Source: Pectinophora gossypiella | Taxonomy: Eukaryota > Arthropoda > Insecta > Lepidoptera > Gelechiidae | Direction of reading: 5' to 3' | Assembly (NCBI RefSeq): GCF_024362695.1 | Contig: NC_065407.1 | Location: 14,446,001 to 14,510,000, forward strand | Length of the DNA: 64,000 bases | Part shown: positions 54,207 through 63,888 of the stretch, one piece after another | Position numbering within the stretch: position 1 is the first letter of the stretch | How the letters are laid out: each line of letters opens with the position of its first letter | The notes under the pieces: generated by a model | Databases searched by the model: none | What the model saw: only the letters and a program-made list of their open reading frames with translations | What the model was told of the DNA's origin: nothing | Program-made: the position numbers and the translations under genes

Positions 54207-55130
54207 TATGGCGGCCATCTTGTTTTTCCGCCATTTTGTTTTTTTTCACCGGCGACAGAATTTGACCAAGATTTAAATGGGTGTCGTGGAAACAAACAAA
54301 ATCCAGGTGCAATAGGTTTGCCAGGCCGTAGGATGTCTCCCTGATTGGGAGCAGTTTTCAAAGATGACGTTCCGATCACACCCCTATACATCATTTTTAA
54401 CCCCAAGACATTTTCTGGAAAAACAAAATTTTGTATGGCGGCCATCTTGTTTTTTCGCCATTTTGTATTTTTTTCACCGGCCATTAAATTCGACCAAGAT
54501 TTAAATAGGTTTCGTGAAAGAAAAATTGGTTCAGGTGCGATAGTTTCGCCAGGCCGTAGGGTGTCACCCTGATGCGGAGCAGTTTTCGAAAATCGGGAAG
54601 TATTTCCATACTTAACATGACGATTCGATCACAACCCCGATATATATTTTATACCCCGAGACATTTTCTGAAAAAACAAAATTGTGTATGGCGGCCATCT
54701 TGTTTTTCCGCCATTTTGTTTTTTTTTCACGCGCTATGGAATTTGACTAAGATTTAAATAAGTGCTCTGAAAGAAATATTGGTTCACGTGCGATAGTTTT
54801 GCCAGGCCGTAGAGTATCTCTCTGATGCGGAGCAGTTTTTGGTGACCAGAAAGTATTTCCGTACTCTACATGACGTTTTGAGTAAGCGCCCCATACATTA
54901 TTTTTACCCAAAGGGGCTTCTTCCAAAATCGACAAAAATTTGTATGGCGGCCATCTTTTTTTTTCCGCCATTTTGTTTTTTTGCACCGGCGTTTGGATTT
55001 GATCAAGATTTAAATACGTTTCGTGAAAGAAAAATTGCTCCAGGTTGTATAGTTTTGCCAGGCCATAGGGTGTCTCCCTGATGCTGACCAGTTTTCGAAG
55101 GTCGGGAAGTTTTCCCGAAGTCTAAAGAGC
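54207..55130 (+). repeat. Diverged tandem array, units about 227-266 bp
   Basis: TATGGCGGCCATCTT recurs at 54207, 54434, 54687 and 54953. Each unit has TTCCGCCATTTTGTTTTTT, GACCAAGATTTAAAT and GCCAGGCCGTAGG. Small frames occur on both strands with repeated similar translations (KMAAI, GKPIAPG) but I take these as by-products; no start or stop arrangement suggests a gene. Confidence 0.85.
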
Positions 55131-55159
55131 GATTTGATCAATATGACTTTACAAACGCA

Positions 55160-55319
55160 CTAGTCGCTTCTACGATTTTTGAAAATTCCCCTCGATTTCT
55201 CTGGTCTTCCATCATCAGATCCTGACTTCCTTGACATGGGACCCCCTTGGGTATATCTCCTTTCAAACAAAAAAAGAATTATCAAAATCGGTTCATATAC
55301 GACGAAGATATGCCCGAAC

Positions 55320-55356
<37 letters not shown>

Positions 55357-55400
55357 CGGTCGAATTGAGAACCTCCTCCTTTTTTGAAGTCGGTAAAAAG
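55160..55400 (-). repeat. Dispersed moth repeat with poly(A) stretch
   Basis: ATTTCTCTGGTCTTCCATCA TCAGATCCTG and the end TTTTTTGAAGTCGGT; an A-run at 55327-55352. I recall this from other Lepidoptera; class unknown. Confidence 0.5.
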
Positions 55401-55890
55401 GGGTTCTCGCAATATTCCAAAGACGTTCAATGATATAGGTAGGTTTTGTATTTTCCTGGTGCAATAAAGTATTTGTTATGTTAAGTACCGTGTTGAATTA
55501 TCACCATTTCTATTTTTGTCGAGGTACATTCTAACAACTATTTAATTATAGTTCAAAATAACCCGATGGTAATAAATTTGATAAACTAGTATTCAAAACA
55601 ACTATTATGAGTAACAAGTGATCATTCAGTAAATTTAATTAATTTCTATTCCAATTAAGCAGTATTGTTAAACCTCCAACCAATATAGGTACACCCTTTC
55701 AAAATATAATATTAGTTGAACGTTTGGGCGCTCTTTATAAGTATCGATGAGATACACCCCGGACACTTCATACAAACAACCTCGTTTTACACAGACATTG
55801 AAATTATCAACATATGCAACTGTGTGTGTGACGTCTGAGGGCTGCCACTTACAATATCTAATTTAACCGTTATTACTTACTAAGGTAGAC
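55401..55890. other. No gene recognised
   Basis: AT-rich; nothing supported. Confidence 0.3.
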
Positions 55891-55894
55891 AAAT

Positions 55895-56187
55895 GGAAAA
55901 AAATGGAATTCCATAGCCTCTGTTTACCCCCGATGGGAAATAGGCGAGATATTATGTATGTATATAAAGCTAGGATAGTGGAAGGGCTGACAGAGGAAGG
56001 ACCTTGAAGGACATTGACTAAATTGGAGATGTCCTTAGAAAAAGTTCAGAACGATCTGCTCGGAACCGGTGTGCGTATTTGAAACGATTGATGAATGTGG
56101 AGGAAGCAAGAGATCGAAGCAAATGGAATTCCGTAGTTTTTGCTTACCCCTGTGGGAAATAGGCGTGAGTTAATGTATTTTTATTTG
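55895..56187 (+). pseudogene. LINE-2 remnants, two pieces
   Basis: 55895-55965 and 55975-56187 both end in the LINE-2 pattern (GGGAAATAGGCG...). The second reads RRVAYLKRLMNVEEA-like codons with a deletion after AAGCAAGAG. Tail GCGTGAGTTAATGTA. Confidence 0.6.
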
Positions 56188-56542
56188 TGTATTATTTGAA
56201 TATCGACTAATAGCAGAATATTTTTCAACGCATTCAAACGTTCGTCAATTGAAAAGCCAGGATTGGCTCGCTGCTTCGGCGATTGCGACGCCTCTGGCGG
56301 CATCAGAGAGTACTTTCGCCGGTCTTTGAGGCAAGGCGATCTGCCCGAAAAAAAAATGTGTTTTACTAAAAATACTTCAAAAAACCCTAACGCGAGTGAT
56401 AAAAATAAGACATATTTATGTAAATAAGTGGTGTAGTGTGTATTTAGAACTCAAAATCCCTGAACTGTTGTTTTTATTGGAACACGTGTCCGAGCTCAGC
56501 TGGCTTCGTGGAGAGTACTGATGATTAACACAAGGACCAAAC

Positions 56543-56556
56543 ATGGCTGCTAGAAG
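56543..56556 (+). CDS. Candidate first coding exon of a host gene
   Basis: ATG GCT GCT AGA AG followed by a strong donor (AAG|GTAAGC). The ATG sits in a good context (AAACATGGC). Upstream, 56261-56268 has an inverted CCAAT box (GATTGGCT) in a GC-richer stretch. It joins in phase with the microexon at 57197-57229 to give MAARRLRTSNFMERSG. No family recognised. The exon is tiny, so chance cannot be excluded. Confidence 0.3.
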
Positions 56557-56870
56557 GTAAGCGTGTACATTACAAGATTATAATGCTTTTGTTTTACGCA
56601 GCCCCCAATGGAACCCACAAAATATATATAAAGAAAAAAATACGTTTAAAATGCCTAGATGGCGCTGTTAGCGAAAATCATTGTGACAGAAACAGTCCTA
56701 CATCGCGCTTTCAGTTTTACAAATAGATGACCTTTATACAGTTATAATATTTCCCTGTAGTTACTGCTTTTGGTCTTTTTAGGAATTTGCTTTGAAATGA
56801 GGAACAAAATATTTAGATGGACAATATTACTTTCGTTTAACCTTCTAATTTCATGGATAACAGACATTAT

Positions 56871-57125
56871 CATCTCCCTAGCGATATCCCATTTTCATAG
56901 TGTCCGCTTACTCAACGTGAAGATTTGACAGTCTGACCTTCCAACCCGCGAACGGAAAACCAGACCAATACACGTTAGGTCACATAACGCATTTCTCGGC
57001 TGTGTGGGTATAAGTAAAATAGGATCAGCCTATTACCTATTGTAGTTATCCGTCATATTAGAAAGGTCACAATCCCTCTATCAGATTTTACAACATGGGA
57101 AGGCAAGCAGCTGAAACTGTTCTTT
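56871..57125 (-). mobile_element. SINE-D and SINE-T fragments
   Basis: 56871-57010 is SINE-D 3' end (TCTCCCTAGCGATATCCC). 57013-57125 is a diverged minus-strand SINE-T (AGGATCAGCCTATTACC and ATCCCTCTATCAGATTTTAC). Confidence 0.6.
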
Positions 57126-57196
57126 TTTTATTCGCTCCTAGTATATGCTCAATATTTAAAGACAAATAAAAAGTAAATGATTTTCGCTCATTTCAG

Positions 57197-57229
57197 ACTA
57201 CGCACGAGTAACTTTATGGAAAGGAGTGG
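57197..57229 (+). CDS. Candidate second exon, 33 nt
   Basis: Acceptor TTTTCGCTCATTTCAG, then 33 open bases, then donor GG|GTAAGTAC. The reading frame matches the 14-nt exon 1 exactly. A possible third exon 58991-59078 (acceptor ATTCTCAG, donor GCT|GTAAGT) is also in the matching phase, but its 29-codon content looks less protein-like. A transcript would settle it. Confidence 0.3.
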
Positions 57230-57644
57230 GTAAGTACTTTCTCATTTATTTATGTCCCATTAATTTATTGGTTTTGAATGTTTTTTTATTGATAATTCCT
57301 TGGACTATAGGTAAGCTGCCAGATACTGTAATCAGAGCACCATAAGCAAACTCCTTTCAAATAGACGAGACGTTTACTACAATGAAGTCGGTAAAAATAA
57401 AAAAGAAAACAATATACTCTAAATACAAATGCAGTGAAGTAGATGAATCAGTTCGGAACAACTAGCTTTATATTTATTTATTTTATTTCGCCTTCGCAGC
57501 CTCCTTGGTCTATTGGTTAGAGCATTAGGCTAATTATTATTATCTGGAGGTTCGAGTCCGATTCCCGATTCGGACATTGTCGAAATCGCTTTGTGAGATT
57601 GTTCTTTGTTTGCTAAGGACACTGCAGGCTTCAATTATATGATT

Positions 57645-57933
57645 ATTAAAACACATTATAACGGGTTCTTATCACGTTTAAAGCAGGGCTATGAGACTCC
57701 CGATATTTCGACACTGTTGCAAGTGCCATGATCACGGGATGACTGATGAGATTGGAGTGGAGTAGGTGAATCCATAATTTTCTACGGGTAGACATATCTA
57801 GCTATCCTATGTGTTTTAATAATAATAATAATCTTTATTGAACATAGTATTACAATTTTACATTAATAAAAATACAGACAACTAATTATGAAATTTAAGA
57901 AAGAAATTTAATTATGATAATAATTATATTAAT
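57645..57933. mobile_element. Insertion into SINE-B: family Z plus LINE tail, 12-bp duplication
   Basis: Flanked by AATTATATGATT at 57633-57644 and 57934-57945. 57645-57815 is family Z (AAAACACATTATAACGGGTT ... CTATGTGTTTTAAT). 57817-57890 is the (AAT)n LINE tail as in 42487-42540. Both lie within one duplication, so they moved together or one landed inside the other. Confidence 0.75.
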
Positions 57934-57996
57934 AATTATATGATTGCCTTAAAAAATAAAGATGGTTCCGCGTTTCGGAGGGCATGTTAAACCGTT

Positions 57997-58272
57997 GCTT
58001 CTATGCTGTTCTGGGAGCAAATAAAAAACATAGAACACGTTCAGCTGCTTGTCTTCCCTGGCATGTCGTAAAAACCGACAGAGGGATTGCGTCCTCTAAC
58101 ATGATGGACTAATATTATGGGCGATAGGCTGATCCCTTATCACCATAAGGTTCATCATATCCATCTTAGGACTTCGTATCAACAGTGGCTGCAAGTTGTC
58201 TTTGATTACTTGTGGCTCTGCCCACCCCATTTGGGATTACGGGCGTGAGTTTATGTATGTATGTATGTATGT
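57997..58272 (+). mobile_element. SINE-T, full length, 13-bp duplication
   Basis: Flanked by ATGTTAAACCGTT at 57984-57996 and 58273-58285. Ends GGGCGTGAGTTTATG then (TATG)n. The tail matches LINE-2 at 58790-58820 (AGGCGTGAGTTTATGTATG). Confidence 0.9.
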
Positions 58273-58422
58273 ATGTTAAACCGTTTTGGTCCAAGCTATT
58301 AGCCGTAAAAATCACCTATACCAACCCGCAGTGGAACAGCTTGGTGGAATATGCTCCATACCCCTTCCGGTTGATTGAGAGGAGTCCTGTGACAGCAGTG
58401 GCTTTTTTCGGAGGGCAGGAGT

Positions 58423-58590
58423 CCTAGTATGGCTTTGAAATAGACTACTCTGGGCGCCATCCCACTCGCGTCAGGCAGTGAACTGCGACAGAAGGCAAGA
58501 ATGAAAACACTGCCCTATTAATTTTTCCCTAAAAAGTAGCATGGGGAATATTACATCGACAAGAGCGTGGCTCTTAAATTACTGATGTGA
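58423..58590 (+). mobile_element. SINE-M
   Basis: CAGGAGTCCTAGTATGG through CATCGACAAGAGCGTGGCTC, with the LINE-3-type tail. Confidence 0.65.
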
Positions 58591-58619
58591 CAACTTATTT
58601 TACAAAATGGTTATTTATG

Positions 58620-58820
58620 ACAATTTAAAAGCTACTTTAATTGGAGATGTCCTTAGAAAAGGTTCAATACGATCTACTCTGAACCGGCGTGCGTGTATGA
58701 AGCGATTGATGAATGTGGAGGAAGCAAGAGAAGTGTGTCAGGATCGAAGCAAATTGAATTCTATAGTCTCTGCTTACCCCGGTGGGAAATAGGCGTGAGT
58801 TTATGTATGTATGTATGTTA
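58620..58820 (+). pseudogene. LINE-2 C-terminus, open to its stop
   Basis: The frame from about 58637 to TAG 58790-58792 reads IGDVLRKGSIRSTLNRRACM then KRLMNVEEAREVCQDRSKLN and SIVSAYPGGK. The block VDEA...CQDR....SAYP is a common C-terminus of lepidopteran non-LTR ORF2. Followed by AGGCGTGAGTTTATGTATG. 5'-truncated. Confidence 0.75.
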
Positions 58821-59231
58821 AAAGCTACCACAAGTGAGCATACAACATAAGAAATATTAAAAAATAATTTCTGAGTAGAAACTACGGTACCATGAGATTC
58901 GTCTTAACAATAACGCGCTGGTTCGACGCTCTTTAAATAACCAGCGCCTGACAGTTCATAGTATTAAAGCCTGCATTTGGTAATTCTCAGTATAATATCT
59001 ACACTCTATATCAAAGGTACTGTCACTTCAAAGTTTCCCATTTTACCTTTGAAGCTATTTGATGGAGGTTGTTTTGCTGTAAGTACTTTAGTAGTAATAA
59101 GTGGTTTAACTTTTGGACTTGGCTTGGTGTACGTATATACGTATAATGTACTTATGTACTGTACCTGTGTGGTACGCTGTACCTATTATTCAACATCTTT
59201 GATATTTATACTTGGAAGCGTATTTAGAAAT

Positions 59232-59346
59232 GCTAGTTCAATACGTCCCCGCCGGCCCAGACGAACTGGAGTAGGGTTTCCGGGCGTTTTTCGCTCGGAA
59301 ATCCTACTTCAGTTCGTCTCGGTCAGCGAAGACGTATAGAACTAGC
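59232..59346 (+). repeat. 115-bp near-perfect hairpin
   Basis: GCTAGTTC at the start pairs with GAACTAGC at the end; arms of about 50 bases contain CAGACGAACTGGAGTAGGGT and its near-complement. Loop TTTTT near 59292. A MITE or structured RNA; the 120-codon frame covering it is chance. Confidence 0.8.
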
Positions 59347-59721
59347 AGTTCTAATTACGCTACCTGGAATATAAGTTTGCATTTCAAAGTTTTTTTACTG
59401 TTTTACTACGTATGGAATGCCGAAAATGTTAAATTTAAAAAGCTTAACAGTGTATTGGAGACTAGAGCCCTATCACTTACAAGGGTTATCTACTCTGGTG
59501 TTATTAAAAAACTATCAGCGGACTGTAAAAACTGGTAATTATTGTTTTTATGAGAATAATAGAAAAAGGGCATTGTCAGCTGTTCCGCCGAGATCGTCGC
59601 AGTGTACTCGTATCGGCGCGCAGACCGGTTGCTGTAATGTTGGAAAGGCGCGCAGGCGCGTTGCGCTCCTTATGCCGCTCGTAAGTCAGGGTGGGTTTAA
59701 ATGTCACAACCAAACAGCATA

Positions 59722-59876
59722 GATAAACAGCCTTTATACGTCCCACCGCTGGTCACAGGCCTCAATCAACCGGTGGGAGTATGAAGCATACTCCATCACG
59801 CTGCTCCACTGCGGGTTGGTGGTGTTTTTACGGCTTATAGCCGGGACCAACGGCTTAACGTGACCTTCAAAACACG
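59722..59876 (-). mobile_element. SINE-B 3' half
   Basis: GTCCCACCGCTGGTCACAGG and CCCGGCTATAAGCC-type complement at 59838, ending at the shared module (GGCTTAACGTGACC). Confidence 0.75.
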
Positions 59877-59939
59877 AAAAAAATACCATTATAAATAAAA
59901 ACATAATTATTACAAAAAACACGAGACGAATATAAAAGT

Positions 59940-60260
59940 ATGTTGTGTTTATTTAAAAGAAAAAGTAAATATACAACCACAATAATTTATTATCTTAAAA
60001 ATAAGTTCATAAGTTAGTTATGAATGAAAAAAATATTCCTAACGGGATTCTTTTTCTATTTGAGTCGCCGCCGGTGATTAAATTTACAACTTTCTTCGAG
60101 ACCTTTGATGGAGCAAAGAAATATTTTAATACAAATACAATGCTCAGAGTACTATATTGCAGATAGGTATAGTGAAAAATGAAACCACAAAACAAAATTT
60201 TTGGTCGTTACGTGTTTTGAATTATATCATTGTTTCTTCTTCTCCTTCTTCACAAGACGT
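59940..60260. other. No gene recognised
   Basis: AT-rich; nothing supported. Confidence 0.3.
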
Positions 60261-60266
60261 ATTTAT

Positions 60267-60612
60267 ACAGGGTGTTAGTGACATCGTAACGAAAACTATA
60301 ATGAGTGATTCATACCATGATTCTGAGTTAATATCAAGCGGAAATTTTCGTCGAAAGTGTATATAACTGAAAATAATTAAAAAAAAAGGCTTACATGAAT
60401 TTTCCGAGAGGAAATTCGACATGTTATCAACTCAGAATCATAGCAGATAATATCAAGTTGATTTTTTCATAGGAAAGTATATCATTGAAAATAATTTTAA
60501 AAAACACAAAAGAAATCAATAATTTTGCGTCGGAAAATTCGACTTGATAATGAAGAATCGTGGTCTAAATCATCCCCCTCAGTATTCATTACGATGTCAC
60601 TAACGTGCTGTA
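60267..60612. mobile_element. CAGGGTGTTAGTGACA foldback, long copy
   Basis: Starts CAGGGTGTTAGTGACATCG at 60268 and ends ACGATGTCACTAACGTGCTG at 60610, between TA dinucleotides. The interior repeats the TCTGAGTTAATATCAA block several times, in both directions. Confidence 0.75.
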
Positions 60613-60856
60613 TATAGTATCCATTTTATATCAATTTAGATATGTATTGTATTTTAAAGGCTCGATCTCTACTCTGTCATCTCTGATGTCTGATTACATA
60701 AAGTGCTTAAATGACAAACAAAACATTGCTGTAAGTATCATGAATTTATTCTATATCACTCACTTATCTTTATATACAATCCAAACTCTTCTAAAACTAA
60801 ATATTGAGGGCCTCAGCTAACTTGCAAACGATTATGACAACCAACAGTGAAACTAG

Positions 60857-61284
60857 CCACGCGAGTGCCTCTCAAATTCACCTTCTACAGGTAATACAAA
60901 ATCGTTTCATGCGGAAAGCCACGGGAGCTCCGTGGTTCCTTCGCAATGAAAATCTGCACATTGACCTAGGTCTGCCAACCATTGCCCAATGGCTCAAATT
61001 AGCTTCAAAACGTTTTTTTGATTCTGCTCCGCACCACCCAAATCCCCTGGTAGTTGCGACTTCCGAATACATCCCGCTACGGTACTGAAAAGTATCGGCG
61101 TCATATAATCAAATATTTTTCCTCACAGACGACGCCCTGAGCAGAGCTTCGCGCCCAACTGGGCACCCTCATGCCTATTGTCTTAAACGTTGTACCGGGT
61201 GAGAGCCTTCAGCGCTCCCCATTTGTCCGGCCAAGTAGTTAATGCCATCTGCGGTAAATCTACAATAAGTCACGTCAAAAAAAA
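60857..61284 (+). pseudogene. Jockey-type LINE 3' end with 11-bp duplication
   Basis: AGTGAAACTAG flanks it at 60846-60856 and 61285-61295; poly(A) at 61277-61284. An open frame to TGA 61086-61088 reads IQNRFMRKATGAPWFLRNEN then LHIDLGLPTI and HHPNPLVVATS. The block QNR.LR...GAPWF.RN..LH.DL..P.I is the classic C-terminus of jockey-clade reverse transcriptases. 5'-truncated, so not functional. It sits inside a MITE-H half copy. Confidence 0.85.
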
Positions 61285-61377
61285 AGTGAAACTAGGAAAA
61301 TGAATGGGATTGACATGTCACTTTTTGTCAATCACATTTTGCGACTGATACTATTGAATATTTTAATCGCTTGCAAC

Positions 61378-61401
61378 ATGGCTGAGGCGGAGGAGTCTCA
61401 G
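61378..61401 (+). CDS. Candidate first coding exon of a second host gene
   Basis: ATG GCT GAG GCG GAG GAG TCT CAG, i.e. MAEAEESQ, in a strong start context (GCAACATGG), followed by donor CAG|GTAACT. The eight codons are acidic and alanine/glutamate-rich with G/C-rich third positions, unlike the surroundings. The rest of any gene would lie downstream and I did not find its next exon. Tentative. Confidence 0.3.
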
Positions 61402-61685
61402 GTAACTTTGAATATATTTTTAATTCTTGCGAAGGAGTTCTACTTTTCTTTTTTCTTTTCCTTTAATAGTCACTAATAGACTGCTCCAGTTTCTAACATT
61501 TAACCGAGAAAAGTAAACGCAATGTAGGTCACTCCACTAGAAACTAGTGGTAGTAGATCTTTGCCGACTATCGTAAAACTACTTTTAGGTACAGAGTAAA
61601 GCCAAAAAAATTCAAAGTCAAATTATTATACTACGTCCTAGATCACTCGCGTAGCATTGGTACTACTTGGTTCTCTCTTTATTTA
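61402..61685. other. No feature recognised
   Basis: If 61378-61401 is an exon, this is intron sequence. No repeat copies noticed. Confidence 0.3.
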
Positions 61686-61689
61686 ATAG

Positions 61690-61930
61690 AAGAGCTGCGC
61701 TCTTGTCGGTGGAGTAATCGCAATTCCTCTCTTCTTCCCGCCAAATCCTTCACCTCCTGATACTACACGACCTGCACCTTCTCTTTTATTTGTTTCATAA
61801 ATGTTCTCCTATGTCTACGCCTTCCTCTCTTTCCTTATTTTTTTCCTTCTATGATGTTTTTTTTTTTATAAACGAATGATGTCGTATCAGATGGCCAATC
61901 ATATTACCTCTCCGGTTCTACTTCTTTATT
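61690..61930 (-). pseudogene. LINE-3 remnant
   Basis: GAGCTGCGCTCTTGTCGGTG, then ACCTGCACCTTCTCTTTTAT as in 14450-14600; a degraded minus-strand copy. Confidence 0.7.
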
Positions 61931-62534
61931 ATGGTTCTAACTACTTAGTTACGTAAGTAATAACAAAGCGCCCTCATATACAATGCACCCACATTCGCTT
62001 ACCTATTTAACCAGACAACAGTATACTATCTTATTCCGTTTTAACCAAAAACACTCCAGTACAAATGTTGAACCCACGCACCCGAAGGCTTATGATTAAT
62101 TCAGACCACGGTAAATACGTTTATATCGCCAAAGTGGCGTTGACAAAACGTATGTCAGGTCACGTGACGAAATGCCCCGCCTGATACGCGGTTCGCCAGG
62201 AAATAAATAGCTTACATGAAAATTTACCCAGCGAATTTATGGACGTACCTCCGGCTTGATTAGGCGATCCGCAGATTAATGACAGTCGTTTTGGTACAGG
62301 CAACCTTGGGAAAGGTGAATAGGGTTGGTAAATAAGTCTTTACTCTGCTCTTTTTGCGCTGATGTACTAAGAGCTTGTATATCAGTGTAAATGGTATTAT
62401 TAATCTATTAGTGTTGTTTTGCTTTGTAAGAAAAAATGTATATGGTTGTGTCCGCTGCAACTTGTTCGAATTTCGAAGTTCGAAGTTCGAATGCGTGGCT
62501 TGTTCGTATAGTCGGTTACATAGCTCAACGCTGT
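61931..62534. other. No gene recognised
   Basis: 62460-62492 has short TTCGAA repeats (TTCGAAGTTCGAAGTTCGAA). Nothing coding. Confidence 0.35.
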
Positions 62535-62962
62535 CGACGTGGGTCTACGTTTCCACTGAAATACACGAATATGACCCACGACTATGTACAGCTCGCTTAT
62601 CGCAGCGCAGTATTCAGTCACATAATTGTATATGTGTCCGTACATTGCAGTAGCACGTGCGTACCCTCTCCGTGAGCCGTGACACGCTATATACAGAATG
62701 TTAGTGACATCGTAACGAATACTAAGGGGGATGATTCAGACTATGATTCTCAGTTAATATAAAGTAGAATTTCTGTCGCAAAATTCATGTTTTTTTAATT
62801 ATTTTCATTTCTATACTTTTGCGATGGAAAATTCCACTTGTAATCAACTCAGAATCATAGTCTGAACCATTCTCCTTAGTATTCTTTACGATGTTACTAA
62901 CAACCTGCATAGTTGTGCGTGGGTCTTTGCGTGCTCAAATGAAAACGTAGACCCACGTTGTC
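62535..62962. mobile_element. Outer foldback with a CAGGGTGTTAGTGACA element inside
   Basis: GACGTGGGTCTACGTTTCCA (62535-62554) pairs with ATGAAAACGTAGACCCACGT (62939-62958), with about 55-bp imperfect arms. Inside, 62694-62907 is a foldback of the other family with ends CAGAATGTTAGTGACATCG and ATGTTACTAACAACCTG. Confidence 0.65.
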
Positions 62963-63020
62963 ATACAAATTAATACTCGCAGCTAAAATGCGCCGCGTGC
63001 CTTTGCCGCGCTTTAAGGAT

Positions 63021-63270
63021 GTAATCAGAATCATTTATTAAAAGTACATTTTTGAATTTACGTCATTTCACAAGGTGTTATAGCTTAGGAATAGAAATGA
63101 CAAGAAACTGCAACAGCAACATATCTTTTAATAACTAGAGAAACACATTCAATACCAGACATTCTTATCATTTAGGTAGTTATTAATCTTATAATAAGCT
63201 TTTTTACATAAAATAAGCTTCACACGAGCTTTAAATTTATTTTCTGACAAAAAAATATTATCTGGTCAAA
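63021..63270 (-). mobile_element. LINE-5 3' end
   Basis: Shares TTCATTTCGCAAGGTGTTAT-like and ACATTCAATACCAGACATTC sequence with 11352-11660; truncated before most of the coding part. Confidence 0.7.
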
Positions 63271-63454
63271 CAAAAATTGCGTAATAATAAGCAATCATGT
63301 CTACCCAGATTGAAATAAGCCATAACAATATTGAAGGTAATAATAGAGCCCCAATACTGGCAGTGTGCCAATCAAACTACAGGGTTGATTGGAACAAGAC
63401 GTGTAATACGCTTAGAATTATTTCCGTCGATGTATTTATGATAAAACGACCATA

Positions 63455-63668
63455 ATTAAAGCACATAATAATGGGTTCTTACCGCGTTTAAAATAGGAAT
63501 ATGAGACTCTAAGCTTATAAGATTTTTACAACAGCTACTACTGGATTCCACATGCTCGATAATTTGAACCCGTGTTCATGATCATGGCACTTGCAACAGT
63601 GTCGAAATATCGGGAGTCTCATATCCCTATTTTAAACGCGGTAAGAACCCGTTATTATGTGTTTTAAT
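63455..63668. mobile_element. Foldback family Z, complete copy
   Basis: ATTAAAGCACATAATAATGG at the left and CCGTTATTATGTGTTTTAAT at the right, arms about 45 bp. Inner sequence CATGATCATGGCACTTGCAA links it to 11160-11345 and 57645-57815. Confidence 0.75.
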
Positions 63669-63888
63669 TCCATTGTTATACAAGATGAAGATAGAATGTT
63701 AAAGTCAAGGAATATACTTATATAAGTAAGTAAATTATTTGTGTTCAATTTAGCAATTCATACCTACACGTGTCGATTTCTGTATAAAAGGCCCTGGGAT
63801 CTATTCACTTATTCGTGGCCTGATCATTAAATTATCTAGAGTTCGTCAAGTACTTTAAGAGCTCCTCTTCCTCACTTAACTACGACAT

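Larger units (their letters stand above)
57497..58420 (+). mobile_element. SINE-B interrupted by two later insertions
   Basis: SINE-B sequence is at 57497-57644, 57946-57996 and 58286-58400. It is cut first by 57645-57933 and then by 57997-58272, each with its own duplication (see those entries). The tRNA-like head is at 57505-57570, the shared module near 57970-57995 and the tail TTGATTGAGAGGAGTCCTGTG near 58372. Confidence 0.85.

Noticed and set aside
58977..59339. A 120-codon membrane-protein gene
   Set aside because: The second half runs through the 115-bp hairpin; only the 58991-59078 portion is kept, as a weak exon candidate.
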